A DNA stretch of 34,215 bases from Roseiarcus sp031367195. Its GTDB lineage: Bacteria; Pseudomonadota; Alphaproteobacteria; Rhizobiales; Beijerinckiaceae. This document shows positions 12,977 to 21,616 of the stretch, one piece after another (the first letter of the stretch is position 1; each line of letters begins with the position of its first letter). The stretch lies in NCBI GenBank assembly GCA_031367195.1, contig JANLPL010000001.1, positions 1-34,215 on the forward strand, given 5' to 3'. The position numbers and the translations under genes are program-made. The notes under the pieces were generated by a model. The model saw only the letters and a list, made by a program, of their open reading frames with translations. It was not told the DNA's origin and did not search any database.

Positions 12977-15619
12977 ATGTTGAGCATGACGCCAGCTAAG
13001 CAGGATCGCGATCCCGATGAAACCGGGGATTGGCTCGCCGCGCTCGATTCGCTGTTTCGCAGCTCAGGGAGCGAGCGCGCTGAATTCATGCTTTCCGCGC
13101 TGGAGCGGCGCGCGCGCGAACTCGGCGTGTTCGCCGACCATGCGCCCTTTTCGCCCTATCGCAACAGTATCGCGCCGGAGAAACAGGCGCCGTTCCCCGG
13201 CGATCTCGCCCTGGAGGAGCGCATTTGCGCGATCATCCGCTGGAACGCGCTGGCGATGGTCGTGCGCGCCAACCAGGCTTACGGCGAATTAGGCGGCCAT
13301 ATCGCGAGCTTCGCCTCGGCGGCAGAGCTGTTCGAGATCGGCTTCAACCACTTTTTCCGCGCCGATTCCGGCGTCGGCGACGGCGATCTGGTGTTTTTCC
13401 AGCCCCATTCCGCGCCCGGCGTTTACGCGCGCGCCTTTCTCGAAGGCCGGCTCGACGAGAACCAGTTGAAGCGCTACCGGCAGGAGATCGGCGGGCCGGG
13501 CCTGAGTTCCTATCCCCATCCCTGGCTGGCGCCCGATTTCTGGCAGTTTCCCACGGGATCGATGGGCATCGGGCCGATCACGGCCGTCTATCAGGCGCGC
13601 TTCCTGCGCTATCTCCGCGATCGCGGTCTGGCCGACACCAACGCGCGCCATGTCTGGGGCGTATTCGGCGACGGCGAGATGGATGAGCCGGAATCGCTCG
13701 CCGGCCTCTCGATCGCCGCGCGCGAGAACCTCGATAACCTTACCTTCGTCATCAACTGCAATTTGCAACGGCTCGACGGGCCGGTGCGCGGCAATGGGCA
13801 GATTATCCCTGAGTTGGAGAGCGTGTTTCGCGGCGCGGGCTGGAATGTGATCAAGGTGCTGTGGAGTTCGGACTGGGACGCCATTTTCGCGCGCGACAAA
13901 ACCCACGCGTTGCTGCGCCGTTTCGCCGCCACGGTGGACGGCAAATATCAGACGCTGGGCGCGCGCGACGGCGGCTATAATCTCGCGCATTTCTTCGAAG
14001 AGGACCCGGAGGTGCGCGCGCTGGTCGCCGGCATGAGCGACGGCGAGATCGACAGTCTGCGGCGCGGCGGCCACGACATCGTCAAGCTTTATGCCGCTTA
14101 TGCCGCCGCCAAGGCGACGAAAGGTCGGCCCACCGTCATTCTCGCCAAGACGAAAAAAGGCTTTGGCATGGGCGGGGCGGGCGAATCGCGTATGACCGCG
14201 CATCAGGCCAAGAAGCTTGATGTCGAGGCGTTGCTCGCGTTCCGCGACCGTTTCGCGCTGCCGCTCGGCGATGAGTCCGTGGCGCGGCTCGATTTCTACC
14301 GCCCCGCCGAGAACAGCCCGGAATTGCGCTATCTGCGTTCGCGGCGCGAGGCGCTCGGCGGTTATCTGCCGGCGCGGCGTCGCCAGTCGGCGCCCGTGGC
14401 GGTCCCCGAGCTCGGCGCCTACGCCGATTTCGCGCTGCACGCGGCGGGCAAGGACATGTCGACCACCATGGCTTTGGTGCGGTTGATGAGCGGTCTCATC
14501 AAGGACAAGGCGCTGGGTCCGCGCATCGTGCCGATCGTCGCCGACGAGGCGCGCACTTTCGGCATGGCCAATCTGTTCCGCCAGGTCGGCATCTATTCCC
14601 CCGTCGGCCAGCTCTACGAGCCGGAGGATGCGGGCTCGATGCTGTATTACCGCGAGGCGACCGACGGGCAGTTGCTGGAGGAAGGCATCTCGGAAGCGGG
14701 CGCGATCTCGTCCTGGGTCGCGGCGGCGACATCTTATTCCGCGCACAATGTCGCGATGCTGCCGTTCTATATCTACTATTCGATGTTCGGCTTCCAGCGC
14801 GTCGGCGATCTCATCTGGGCTGCCGCCGACAGCCGCGCGCGCGGCTTTCTGATCGGCGCGACGGCGGGGCGCACCACGCTCGGCGGCGAGGGGCTGCAAC
14901 ATCAGGACGGATCGAGCCATGTCGTCGCGGCGACGATTCCCAATTGCCGCGCCTATGACCCCGCTTTCGCCTATGAGGTCGCGGTAATTCTGGATCACGG
15001 CGCGCGGGCGATGATGCAAGAGGGACGCGACGAGTTCTATTACCTCACCGTCGCCAACGAGAATTACGCCCATCCCTCGATGCCGGAAGGCTCGCAAGCC
15101 GATATCGTCAAAGGCCTCCATCGCGTCGAGACGCGCGGCGCGGCTGATGTGCGGCTGCTAGGCTCCGGCTCGATCCTGCTTCAGGCGCTCGAGGCGGCGC
15201 GGCTGCTGGAGGCGGATTGGAGCGTCGGTTCGGAAGTCTGGAGCGCAACCAGCTTCTCCGAACTCGCCCGCGACGCGCGCGAGGTCGAGCGCTGCAATCG
15301 TCAGCATCCGCTGGCCGAGCCCCGCCTCAGCCATGTCGCGGTCTGTCTGCCGGGCAAAGCGCCGATCGTCGCCGCCACCGACTATGTCCGCGCCGTGCCG
15401 CAGATGATTGCGGATCACCTTGCGGCGCCGTTCACTACGCTCGGCACGGACGGGTTCGGGCGCAGCGACACGCGCGCGGCGTTGCGGCGGTTCTTCGAGG
15501 TCGATGCGCAGCATATCGCCGTGGCGGCGCTGGTCGCGATCGGCGCGCGGGAGAAGGCCGCTGCGGCCATCGCGCGCTACGGCCTCGACGCCGAGGCCGC
15601 CCCGCCGTGGACGTGTTAA
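12977..15619 (+). CDS. aceE: Homodimeric 2-oxoacid (pyruvate) dehydrogenase E1, AceE/MdeB type
   Basis: Thiamine diphosphate-dependent decarboxylase that feeds acyl groups to a lipoyl E2, 880 residues from ATG 12977 (GAGG 9 bases upstream). A 31-codon upstream extension lacks family similarity. Very close to Escherichia coli AceE (887 residues) throughout: HISFASAAELFEIGFNHFFR-like N-domain, the TPP motif GDGEMDEPES (residues 231–240) to NCNLQRLDGP (260–269), AHQAKK, the pyrimidine-domain EARTFGMANLFRQVGIYSP, and PFYIYYSMFGFQRVGDL and GRTTLGGEGLQHQDG. Alphaproteobacteria usually use the heteromeric PdhA/PdhB E1, so a lone AceE without E2 or E3 is notable. The divergent Lrp regulator raises the option of 2-oxobutyrate or branched 2-oxoacid oxidation. 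The fold and reaction class are certain; the substrate is not. Confidence 0.9.
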   Translation: MLSMTPAKQDRDPDETGDWLAALDSLFRSSGSERAEFMLSALERRARELGVFADHAPFSPYRNSIAPEKQAPFPGDLALEERICAIIRWNALAMVVRANQAYGELGGHIASFASAAELFEIGFNHFFRADSGVGDGDLVFFQPHSAPGVYARAFLEGRLDENQLKRYRQEIGGPGLSSYPHPWLAPDFWQFPTGSMGIGPITAVYQARFLRYLRDRGLADTNARHVWGVFGDGEMDEPESLAGLSIAARENLDNLTFVINCNLQRLDGPVRGNGQIIPELESVFRGAGWNVIKVLWSSDWDAIFARDKTHALLRRFAATVDGKYQTLGARDGGYNLAHFFEEDPEVRALVAGMSDGEIDSLRRGGHDIVKLYAAYAAAKATKGRPTVILAKTKKGFGMGGAGESRMTAHQAKKLDVEALLAFRDRFALPLGDESVARLDFYRPAENSPELRYLRSRREALGGYLPARRRQSAPVAVPELGAYADFALHAAGKDMSTTMALVRLMSGLIKDKALGPRIVPIVADEARTFGMANLFRQVGIYSPVGQLYEPEDAGSMLYYREATDGQLLEEGISEAGAISSWVAAATSYSAHNVAMLPFYIYYSMFGFQRVGDLIWAAADSRARGFLIGATAGRTTLGGEGLQHQDGSSHVVAATIPNCRAYDPAFAYEVAVILDHGARAMMQEGRDEFYYLTVANENYAHPSMPEGSQADIVKGLHRVETRGAADVRLLGSGSILLQALEAARLLEADWSVGSEVWSATSFSELARDAREVERCNRQHPLAEPRLSHVAVCLPGKAPIVAATDYVRAVPQMIADHLAAPFTTLGTDGFGRSDTRAALRRFFEVDAQHIAVAALVAIGAREKAAAAIARYGLDAEAAPPWTC

Positions 15620-15629
15620 GCCGGGGCGT

Positions 15630-17711
15630 TCAGATGAAATTCGCCGTCGTCAGCGTTCCCGTGGCGCCGGTGAGGTTCATGACGAGGTCGAGGTTGGCTT
15701 GATAGCCCGCTACGCCGTTAGCGTCGATGACGAGGAAAGTTTGACCCGACAGTGTACCGGCCGAGGCGGTAAACAGCGCAGCGTCATGCGCGGCCAGCTT
15801 GGCGGCGGGAAGGCCGGCGGCGAGATCGACGTTGAAGGTCGCGGTCGAGAGCGATCCGGTCGCCGGCAAGTCGATTGCCAGGATCGAACCCGCCGCGGCT
15901 GACACGTCGAACCGGTCAATACTGAAGTTGAGGCCGGCGATCTTGTCATAGGTCGGTCCGGTGGACTCCGAGACCAAATTGTAGCCGAAGATATCCGTCG
16001 CCCCGCCAGCGGTGAGCACATCCGAACTGGCCCCGCCGACGATCGTCACCGTGTCCGAGGCCGTCGTGACGGCCGAGACGTTGATCGTATCGAGCCCGTT
16101 GCCGCCATTGACAGTGATCGCGCCGCCGAGCGCCGAACTCACGAGCGCGTCAGTCAGTTTGAGCGAGTTGGCGCCGGCGGCGAGGTTGATCGACTCAATA
16201 CCAGAGACATGCGCGAAAGTGCTGGTGGACAACGCTCCCGGCGTCGTGAAGGCCAGCGTGTCGACCCCATCGCCGCCCTTCACGACAGTCTTCGCGTTGA
16301 GACCAGCGACGGTGAAGCTGAACGTGTCGTCGCCGGCGCCGCCCGAGACGAATTTGGCGCCGCTGGCGCTCAGGTTGAACGCATCGTCGCCCGCGCCGCC
16401 GAGATAGCGCCCATCCACGCCGGCGCCATTGACCACGCCGGTGATCGCGCCCGCCTGACCGCGATAGATGTTGCCGAGCCCCGCGAACACGACACTGCCG
16501 TCAATCAGGCCGCGGTTGACGACCAGAGACGCGCCGAGCCCAAATGTAACTCCGCCCGTCTCCGAGCCGATGTTGACCATTGTCGCTTGCCCCGACAGCG
16601 CGAGATCACCAAAGATTTCCCCTCGGTTCACGACCCGTAGCGTCCCGTTCGCGCCATGCGTGATCGCGGTCGCGCCTGTGGCGTCGATCACGCCTGTCGC
16701 GGTGTTGACGATCCTATCGTCAATCGACGCGGCGCCGTCGATGGAGATGGCGACGGATTGCCCGGTGATATGGCCCGAATTTCTGACGATCGCGCCCGCG
16801 CCGCTGATGTGAACATCGCCGGTTATCGAGCCCGTATTGGCGACCGTCGAATTGCTGAAGAGTTGGACGGCGCCGGCGATTTCGCCGGCGTTCAAGAGCC
16901 TGGTCGGCGTTTGAGCGAGATTAATGGCGTAACTTCCCAGACCTTCGATCAACCCACCCATTTGATTGACGATTGTCTCCAGCCCCGCGCCTGTCCCGCT
17001 CAGGTTGATCGCGTTTCCTGAAGAGGAAATTTTGCCGCTGTTGAAGATCTTCACGTTGTCGCCGAACCCGGTAATCGCGTCATCGGCGACGGCGGAGATC
17101 GTTCCCGAATTTTCGATCAAGACCGGTCCCAAGTTCGCGTTGCCCAGGCTAACGGCGTTGCTGTAGGACTCGATTACGCCGGCGTTGCTGAGTTGCAACT
17201 CGCCGAGCAAGGCTTCAATCGCATGGTCGAAGCCCTGAATGACGCCCCCGCTCGCGTTTACGATCCGATCACCGAAGCCCTGGCCGTCAATGGCGACTTT
17301 TCCTTGCAGGACGCCGGCGTTCTCGACGAAATTCAAGCTCCCCGTGAAGTGGATGGCGTGATCGGCGCCATAGATATAACCGGCGTTGAGGACGTGATGG
17401 TTGGTGCCGACACTAAAGTTTCCGCCTTGGAAGTCGACGCCATTGACGCCCGCAGTGATCTTCGCCCCGGGGCCGACCGAGACGGTATTGTTGATATCGT
17501 TGAGATAGAAATAGACGCCAAAGCCGCCGGCGACATTGCCCTGGATGTCGACCTCGCTGTTCCCGCCCGTGGTCTGATTGGTGATGGCGATGGAAGCGCC
17601 ATCCATGAAAATGTTGACGCCGGGCGCGACCTGCAGGAATTCGTTGGCGTCGATGGGAATTTGCACGTTCGAGATCGAAGCGGAAATGAGCTTGTAAATC
17701 GAGAAAGACAT
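15630..17711 (-). CDS. Secreted beta-helix/RTX-like repeat protein with bluetail-like C-terminus
   Basis: 693-residue surface or secreted protein. ATG 17709–17711 follows a strong GGGGGGAGAG 5 bases upstream; there is no N-terminal signal peptide. Residues about 100–430 carry imperfect repeats of the form N-x-G-x-I-x-G (NAGVIES, NSGTIS, NTGSITG, NSGHITG, NRGEIFG), as expected of a right-handed beta-helix. Residues about 437–490 contain RTX-like calcium-binding motifs (YLGGAGDDAFN, VSGGAGDDTFSF, VKGGDGVDTLAF), with weaker copies up to about 575. The last 100 residues are Ala/Thr-rich strands ending TLTTANFI, resembling the terminal domain used by type I-exported alphaproteobacterial proteins. 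No type I transporter genes lie nearby. Its start faces the edd stop across 152 bases that must contain its promoter. Function (S-layer-like, adhesin or matrix protein) is unknown. Confidence 0.82.
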   Translation of the reverse strand: MSFSIYKLISASISNVQIPIDANEFLQVAPGVNIFMDGASIAITNQTTGGNSEVDIQGNVAGGFGVYFYLNDINNTVSVGPGAKITAGVNGVDFQGGNFSVGTNHHVLNAGYIYGADHAIHFTGSLNFVENAGVLQGKVAIDGQGFGDRIVNASGGVIQGFDHAIEALLGELQLSNAGVIESYSNAVSLGNANLGPVLIENSGTISAVADDAITGFGDNVKIFNSGKISSSGNAINLSGTGAGLETIVNQMGGLIEGLGSYAINLAQTPTRLLNAGEIAGAVQLFSNSTVANTGSITGDVHISGAGAIVRNSGHITGQSVAISIDGAASIDDRIVNTATGVIDATGATAITHGANGTLRVVNRGEIFGDLALSGQATMVNIGSETGGVTFGLGASLVVNRGLIDGSVVFAGLGNIYRGQAGAITGVVNGAGVDGRYLGGAGDDAFNLSASGAKFVSGGAGDDTFSFTVAGLNAKTVVKGGDGVDTLAFTTPGALSTSTFAHVSGIESINLAAGANSLKLTDALVSSALGGAITVNGGNGLDTINVSAVTTASDTVTIVGGASSDVLTAGGATDIFGYNLVSESTGPTYDKIAGLNFSIDRFDVSAAAGSILAIDLPATGSLSTATFNVDLAAGLPAAKLAAHDAALFTASAGTLSGQTFLVIDANGVAGYQANLDLVMNLTGATGTLTTANFI

Positions 17712-17863
17712 CGATTCTCTCCCCCCGTAAAGGGACACGCGAGGCGAGCTTGTCGCTATTGTATATTTGGCAGCGTATCACCCCGCAAATACGGTAATGC
17801 AACTCGAAAGCATCGTCAACATTGCCGCGCATTGCGAACGCCCGCTTAAGCGCCGCCCCCTCC

Positions 17864-19684
17864 TCACCCCGCGAAGATCGACGCCCCCTGGTCCGCGCGC
17901 CCGACCTGACCCCGGAAGGCGCCGAACAACTCGCGCCCGACGCCAACATGTTCGCGCGACAGATCGCACTCAGCCGGCGCGCGGCCGGCGAACTCGGCCG
18001 CGTCCACCAGCACCTCCAACCTGCCGTTCACCGCATCGACCCGGATCCTATCACCGTCGCGGATCCGCGCGATGGCCCCACCGCTGGCCGCCTCCGGCGT
18101 CACATGCAGCGCGGCCGGGGCCTTGCCGGAAGCGCCCGAGAGGCGGCCGTCCGTCACCAGCGCGACCTTGAAGCCGCGATCCTGCAACACGCCAATCGGC
18201 GGCATCAGCTTGTGCAGTTCCGGCATCCCATTGGCGCGCGGGCCCTGGAACCGCACCACCAGCACCACGTCGCGGTTGAGTTCGCCGGCCCGGAACGCGG
18301 CGTGCAGTTCCTCCTGCGTATGGAACACCCGCGCCGGCGCCTCGATCACGTGCCGTTCGGCCGCGACCGCGCTCGTCTTGATCACCGCGCGTCCGAGCGG
18401 ACCCTCCAGCACGCGCAGGCCGCCCGTCGCCTGGAACGGGTTCGCGGCGCCGCGCAAAACCGTCTCGTCGCCGCTCGTTTCCGCCGCCGGGCGCCAGACG
18501 ACGGCGCCTTCCGCGTTGAGCGTCGGCTCGACCACGTAGTCGGCAAGGCCCGCGCCCCAGACCGTGCGCGCATCGCCATGCAGCAGGCCGGCGCCGATCA
18601 ACTCGCGGATCAGCACGGCCATGCCGCCGGCGGCCTGAAAGTGATTCACATCGGCTTTGCCATTGGGATAGACGCGCGTTAGCAACGGCGTCACTTCGGC
18701 GAGGTCTGCGAAGTCGTCCCAGGTCAGCGCAATGCCCGCGGCGTGAGCCATCGCGATCAGGTGGATGGTCAGGTTGGTCGAGCCGCCGGTGGCGTGCAAG
18801 CCCACGACGCCATTGACCACGGCGCGCTCGTCGATGACGTGACCGATGGGCGTGTAGTTGTCGCCGCGCGCCGTCAGCTCCAGCGCCCGCCGGGCGCCAA
18901 GCTCGGTCAACGCATCGCGCAGCGGCGTGTTGGGATTGACGAACGAGGCGCCGGGCAGATGCAGCCCCATGATCTCCATCAGCATCTGGTTGGTGTTGGC
19001 GGTGCCGTAAAAGGTGCAGGTGCCGGGACCATGATAGGCCTGCGATTCCGCCTCCAGCAGTTCCGCCCGCGTCGCCTTGCCCTCGGCGTAGCGCTGGCGA
19101 ACCATCGACTTCTCGTCGTTGGACAGGCCCGAGGGCATCGGCCCGGCGGGGATGAACACGGCCGGCAGTTGGCCGAACGACAGCGCGCCGATCTGAAGCC
19201 CCGGCACGATCTTGTCGCAGACGCCGAGATAGACCGAGGCGTCGAACATCTGGTGCGACAGCGCGATCGCCGTCGACAGCGCGATGACGTCGCGCGAAAA
19301 CAGGCTGAGGTCCATCCCCGCCTCGCCCTGGGTGACGCCGTCGCACATCGCCGGCACTCCGCCCGCCACCTGCGCGCTCGCCCCGAGGCTGCGGGCGGCG
19401 CGCTTGATGAGTTCGGGATAGCGCTCATAGGGCTGATGCGCCGACAGCATGTCGTTATAGGCGGTGACGATGGCGAGATTGGCGCCGTCGCCGTCCCTCA
19501 GCGCCGCCTTGTCTCCAGGCGCGCAGGCGGCGAAGCCATGCGCGAAATTGGCGCAGCCCAGTTTTTTGCGCGCCGGCCCGGTCGAAGCCGCCTTGTCGAT
19601 GCGTTCGAGATAAGCGGCGCGGGTCGAGCGGCTTCGGGCGGCGATACGCGCCGTCACCTCGCCGATGCGGGCTTGGCAAGCCAT
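17864..19684 (-). CDS. edd: 6-phosphogluconate dehydratase
   Basis: Entner-Doudoroff enzyme converting 6-phosphogluconate to 2-keto-3-deoxy-6-phosphogluconate, 606 residues, cytoplasmic. The start ATG 19682–19684 has AAGGAG 5 bases upstream; the frame runs 56 codons further upstream but without family similarity. IlvD/Edd family signatures: YNDMLSAHQPYERYP (76–90), VPAMCDGVTQGEAGMDLS with Cys114, LGVCDKIVPG with Cys156, and GTCTFYGTANTNQMLMEIMGL. The three cysteines are the expected Fe-S cluster ligands. The YNDMLSAHQPYE and FYGTAN wording identifies Edd rather than dihydroxyacid dehydratase (IlvD). Eda, zwf or pgl are not next to it, so the pathway is dispersed. It stands alone on this strand, with a 283-base upstream region shared with a small divergent gene. 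Confidence 0.95.
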   Translation of the reverse strand: MACQARIGEVTARIAARSRSTRAAYLERIDKAASTGPARKKLGCANFAHGFAACAPGDKAALRDGDGANLAIVTAYNDMLSAHQPYERYPELIKRAARSLGASAQVAGGVPAMCDGVTQGEAGMDLSLFSRDVIALSTAIALSHQMFDASVYLGVCDKIVPGLQIGALSFGQLPAVFIPAGPMPSGLSNDEKSMVRQRYAEGKATRAELLEAESQAYHGPGTCTFYGTANTNQMLMEIMGLHLPGASFVNPNTPLRDALTELGARRALELTARGDNYTPIGHVIDERAVVNGVVGLHATGGSTNLTIHLIAMAHAAGIALTWDDFADLAEVTPLLTRVYPNGKADVNHFQAAGGMAVLIRELIGAGLLHGDARTVWGAGLADYVVEPTLNAEGAVVWRPAAETSGDETVLRGAANPFQATGGLRVLEGPLGRAVIKTSAVAAERHVIEAPARVFHTQEELHAAFRAGELNRDVVLVVRFQGPRANGMPELHKLMPPIGVLQDRGFKVALVTDGRLSGASGKAPAALHVTPEAASGGAIARIRDGDRIRVDAVNGRLEVLVDAAEFAGRAPAECDLSREHVGVGRELFGAFRGQVGRADQGASIFAG

Positions 19685-19873
19685 GGGGGACTCCTTAATT
19701 CTTGTCATCCGCCCCATAAGGCGCCGTTGCGGACAGATAAAGGCCGCGCCGCGCTCGGCAGCCTTGCGCGACAAGCAAGGCCCGCGCCGGCGACCTGCGG
19801 GAGTTGGTGCGGATTGGTGGAATTTCGTTAAAGCGATGGATATCGATACCAACGCGAAAAAGCTCGGGCTTAC

Positions 19874-19889
19874 AAAATGGCCGCATTTT
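19874..19889. promoter_or_regulatory. Inverted repeat in the edd / small-gene divergent region
   Basis: AAAATG-GCCG-CATTTT: a perfect 6 bp inverted repeat around a 4-base centre. It lies 79 bases before the rightward small gene and 190 bases before edd on the other strand, in locally AT-rich DNA. It could be an operator or a small hairpin. It does not resemble the HexR site known for edd in Pseudomonas. Confidence 0.3.
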
Positions 19890-19967
19890 AAGCGTAGATT
19901 GAAAGCAGCCCCGGATCATTGTTAATTCTCTGGCCGTATATTACGTGTGGTGGACTGTGAGAGGGAA

Positions 19968-20237
19968 ATGTCCGTATTCGTCGTTCTCCGAGTCAGCGAG
20001 CCCGCGAAGCTAAAAACGGCTATCGCGGAATCGTACCCTTACGACCATATTGAACTCGGGCCGGATGAATGGATGGTTTCGGACAAAGGGACTGCCATCG
20101 ACGTCTCCAACAAATTGAAAATATCTGACGCTTCGAACGGCTTAGCTATCGTCGTGGGGGTTTCGGGATATTACGGACGCGCCCCAACGCCAGTTTGGGA
20201 CTGGATGAAGGCTAAGATTGAGGCTTCTAGTGGCTAG
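19968..20237 (+). CDS. Small hypothetical protein
   Basis: 89-residue soluble protein of unknown function. ATG 19968 follows GAGAGGG 3–9 bases upstream; a 7-codon upstream extension is possible but less likely. The sequence is acidic and compact (FVVLRVSEPAKLKTAIAESYPYDHIELGPDEWMVS ... SNGLAIVVGVSGYYGRAPTPVWDWMKAKI), suggesting a small alpha/beta domain, with no catalytic motif I recognise. The reading frame is clean, and the DNA is clearly richer in A+T than the flanking metabolic genes. Its last bases overlap the next small gene by 8, so they form a two-gene unit. Confidence 0.7.
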   Translation: MSVFVVLRVSEPAKLKTAIAESYPYDHIELGPDEWMVSDKGTAIDVSNKLKISDASNGLAIVVGVSGYYGRAPTPVWDWMKAKIEASSG

Positions 20238-20538
20238 ATTGCCGAGAGGCGAGAGCGGCGAGGGTGTCCCGACATCGTTCCCGGAGACAACCCCCAGGGC
20301 ATATATGCAGCCTGGGCATGATTTTACGTTGCAAATCGTAATGGAAATGCAACGAACGCTGGGCGAAATGTTCGGTAAACTCGACCGTGTCGTCGCGGAT
20401 GTGAAGTCACACGGCGAAAAGTTGGATATAATCAGGAGTCAGATATCTTTTGTAAAGGGCGCGCTCTGGGTGCTGGGCGGGCTCATGGCGATCGCGATCA
20501 CGGGCATCACCGTATATCTGCGCTACTTACCGAAGTGA
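20230..20538 (+). CDS. Small membrane protein with coiled-coil-like N-terminal part
   Basis: 102-residue protein. GTG 20230 is preferred, with GAGG about 7 bases upstream and an 8-base overlap with the preceding gene; a TTG at 20218 and an ATG at residue 26 are alternatives. After a polar leader there is a heptad-like helix (EMQRTLGEMFGKLDRVVADVKSHGEKLDIIRSQ, split by few breaks) and one C-terminal transmembrane segment (WVLGGLMAIAITGITVYL) ending in a short basic tail. This topology resembles XhlA-type proteins of phage or prophage origin, but no other phage gene is present. Function unknown; the pairing with the upstream gene suggests a joint role. Confidence 0.6.
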   Translation: MARLPRGESGEGVPTSFPETTPRAYMQPGHDFTLQIVMEMQRTLGEMFGKLDRVVADVKSHGEKLDIIRSQISFVKGALWVLGGLMAIAITGITVYLRYLPK

Positions 20539-20596
20539 CAGAACCTCCTGGCGCTTTCAAATTTCAAACTGAGAATTTGCCAAACCTCGCGCCGGC

Positions 20597-20626
20597 TTGA
20601 CACCCGCGCGCGCCTCTTCGAAGAGG
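20597..20626 (+). promoter_or_regulatory. Candidate ispH promoter element and palindrome
   Basis: TTGACA at 20597–20602 is a perfect -35 hexamer, 46–51 bases before the ispH ATG. It is followed by a 14-base perfect palindrome CCTCTTCGAAGAGG at 20613–20626, which falls where a -10 box or operator would lie. No good -10 hexamer is visible at 17 bases, so promoter assignment is tentative. Confidence 0.4.
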
Positions 20627-20647
20627 ACGCGGGGCCTGGAGCGCGTA

Positions 20648-21616
20648 ATGTCCGAAAAACCGAAACTCCGTGTCATTCTCTGCTCGCCGCGCGGCTTTTG
20701 CGCGGGTGTGACGCGCGCTATTGACGTGGTCGAAACGGCGCTTAAGCTGCATGGCGCGCCGGTTTATGTGCGTCACGAAATCGTGCACAATAAATACGTG
20801 GTTGACTCGCTGAAGGCGAAAGGCGCGATTTTTATCAAGGAGCTTTCCGAGGCCCCGGCCGGCGCCGCGCCGGTGATTTTCTCCGCCCATGGCGTGCCGA
20901 AATCCGTGCCAGCCGAGGCGCGGCAACGCGGCCTCAACGCCATCGACGCCACCTGCCCGCTCGTCACCAAGGTGCATCGCGAGGCGCTGGCGCATTTCAA
21001 GCGCGGTCGCCACATCATCCTGATCGGCCATGCCGGCCACCCGGAAGTCGTCGGCACTCTCGGCCAATTGCCCGCGGGGGCGATCACGCTGGTCGGCGAT
21101 CGCTCGGAGGTCGAGACGCTCGAACTCCCCGCCGGGAAGGAACTCGCCTTCGTCACCCAGACGACGTTGTCGGTCGACGACACCCGCGACGCGATCGCCG
21201 CGCTGAAGGCGAAATTCCCCTGGATTCAAGAGCCCCCGGTCGAGGACATCTGCTACGCCACCACCAACCGGCAAGAGGCGGTGAAGGCGGCGGCGGCGCT
21301 GGTCGATGCGGTGATCGTGGTCGGCGCCGAGAATTCCTCCAACTCGCAGCGCCTGCGCGAGGTCGCCGAGCGCGAGGGCTGCAAGGTCTCGCTGCTCGTG
21401 CCCAATGTGGCGGCGCTCGATTTCGCATCGCTCGAAGGCATAGGCTCCGTGGCGATCACCGCCGGCGCTTCCGCCCCGGAAATCCTGGTCGAGCAGATCC
21501 TCGACGGGCTGGCGGAGCGCTATGCGCTGGCGGTCGAGACCCTCACCACGCGCGAGGAAAACATGTTCTTCCCGCTGCCGCGAACTTTGCGCGATCCGGC
21601 GCCGGCGTCGCCCTGA
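20648..21616 (+). CDS. ispH: 4-hydroxy-3-methylbut-2-enyl diphosphate reductase
   Basis: Last enzyme of the MEP isoprenoid pathway: reduces HMBPP to IPP and DMAPP with a [4Fe-4S] cluster, cytoplasmic. 322 residues from ATG 20648 (TGGAG 7 bases upstream); the frame opens at a TTG 17 codons earlier that coincides with a -35-like hexamer, so it is not used here. The three cluster cysteines are present: Cys18 in PRGFCAGV, Cys103 in DATCPLVTKVH and Cys202 in EDICYATTNRQ. The HEIVHNKYVV and SAHGVP histidine motifs, and Glu133 in HAGHPEVVGT, complete the active site. Its stop overlaps the thrB start by one base (TGATG). Order ispH–thrB–rnhA is a common alphaproteobacterial arrangement. Confidence 0.96.
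   Translation: MSEKPKLRVILCSPRGFCAGVTRAIDVVETALKLHGAPVYVRHEIVHNKYVVDSLKAKGAIFIKELSEAPAGAAPVIFSAHGVPKSVPAEARQRGLNAIDATCPLVTKVHREALAHFKRGRHIILIGHAGHPEVVGTLGQLPAGAITLVGDRSEVETLELPAGKELAFVTQTTLSVDDTRDAIAALKAKFPWIQEPPVEDICYATTNRQEAVKAAAALVDAVIVVGAENSSNSQRLREVAEREGCKVSLLVPNVAALDFASLEGIGSVAITAGASAPEILVEQILDGLAERYALAVETLTTREENMFFPLPRTLRDPAPASP

Noticed and set aside
13289..15121. 610-codon open frame antisense to the aceE-like gene
   Set aside because: The sense strand is an unmistakable E1 along its full length; the antisense product is low-complexity His/Arg/Gly-rich sequence without family features.
18051..19346. 431-codon frame inside edd on the same strand
   Set aside because: It is a frame-shifted reading of edd; the edd frame is intact with all family motifs.
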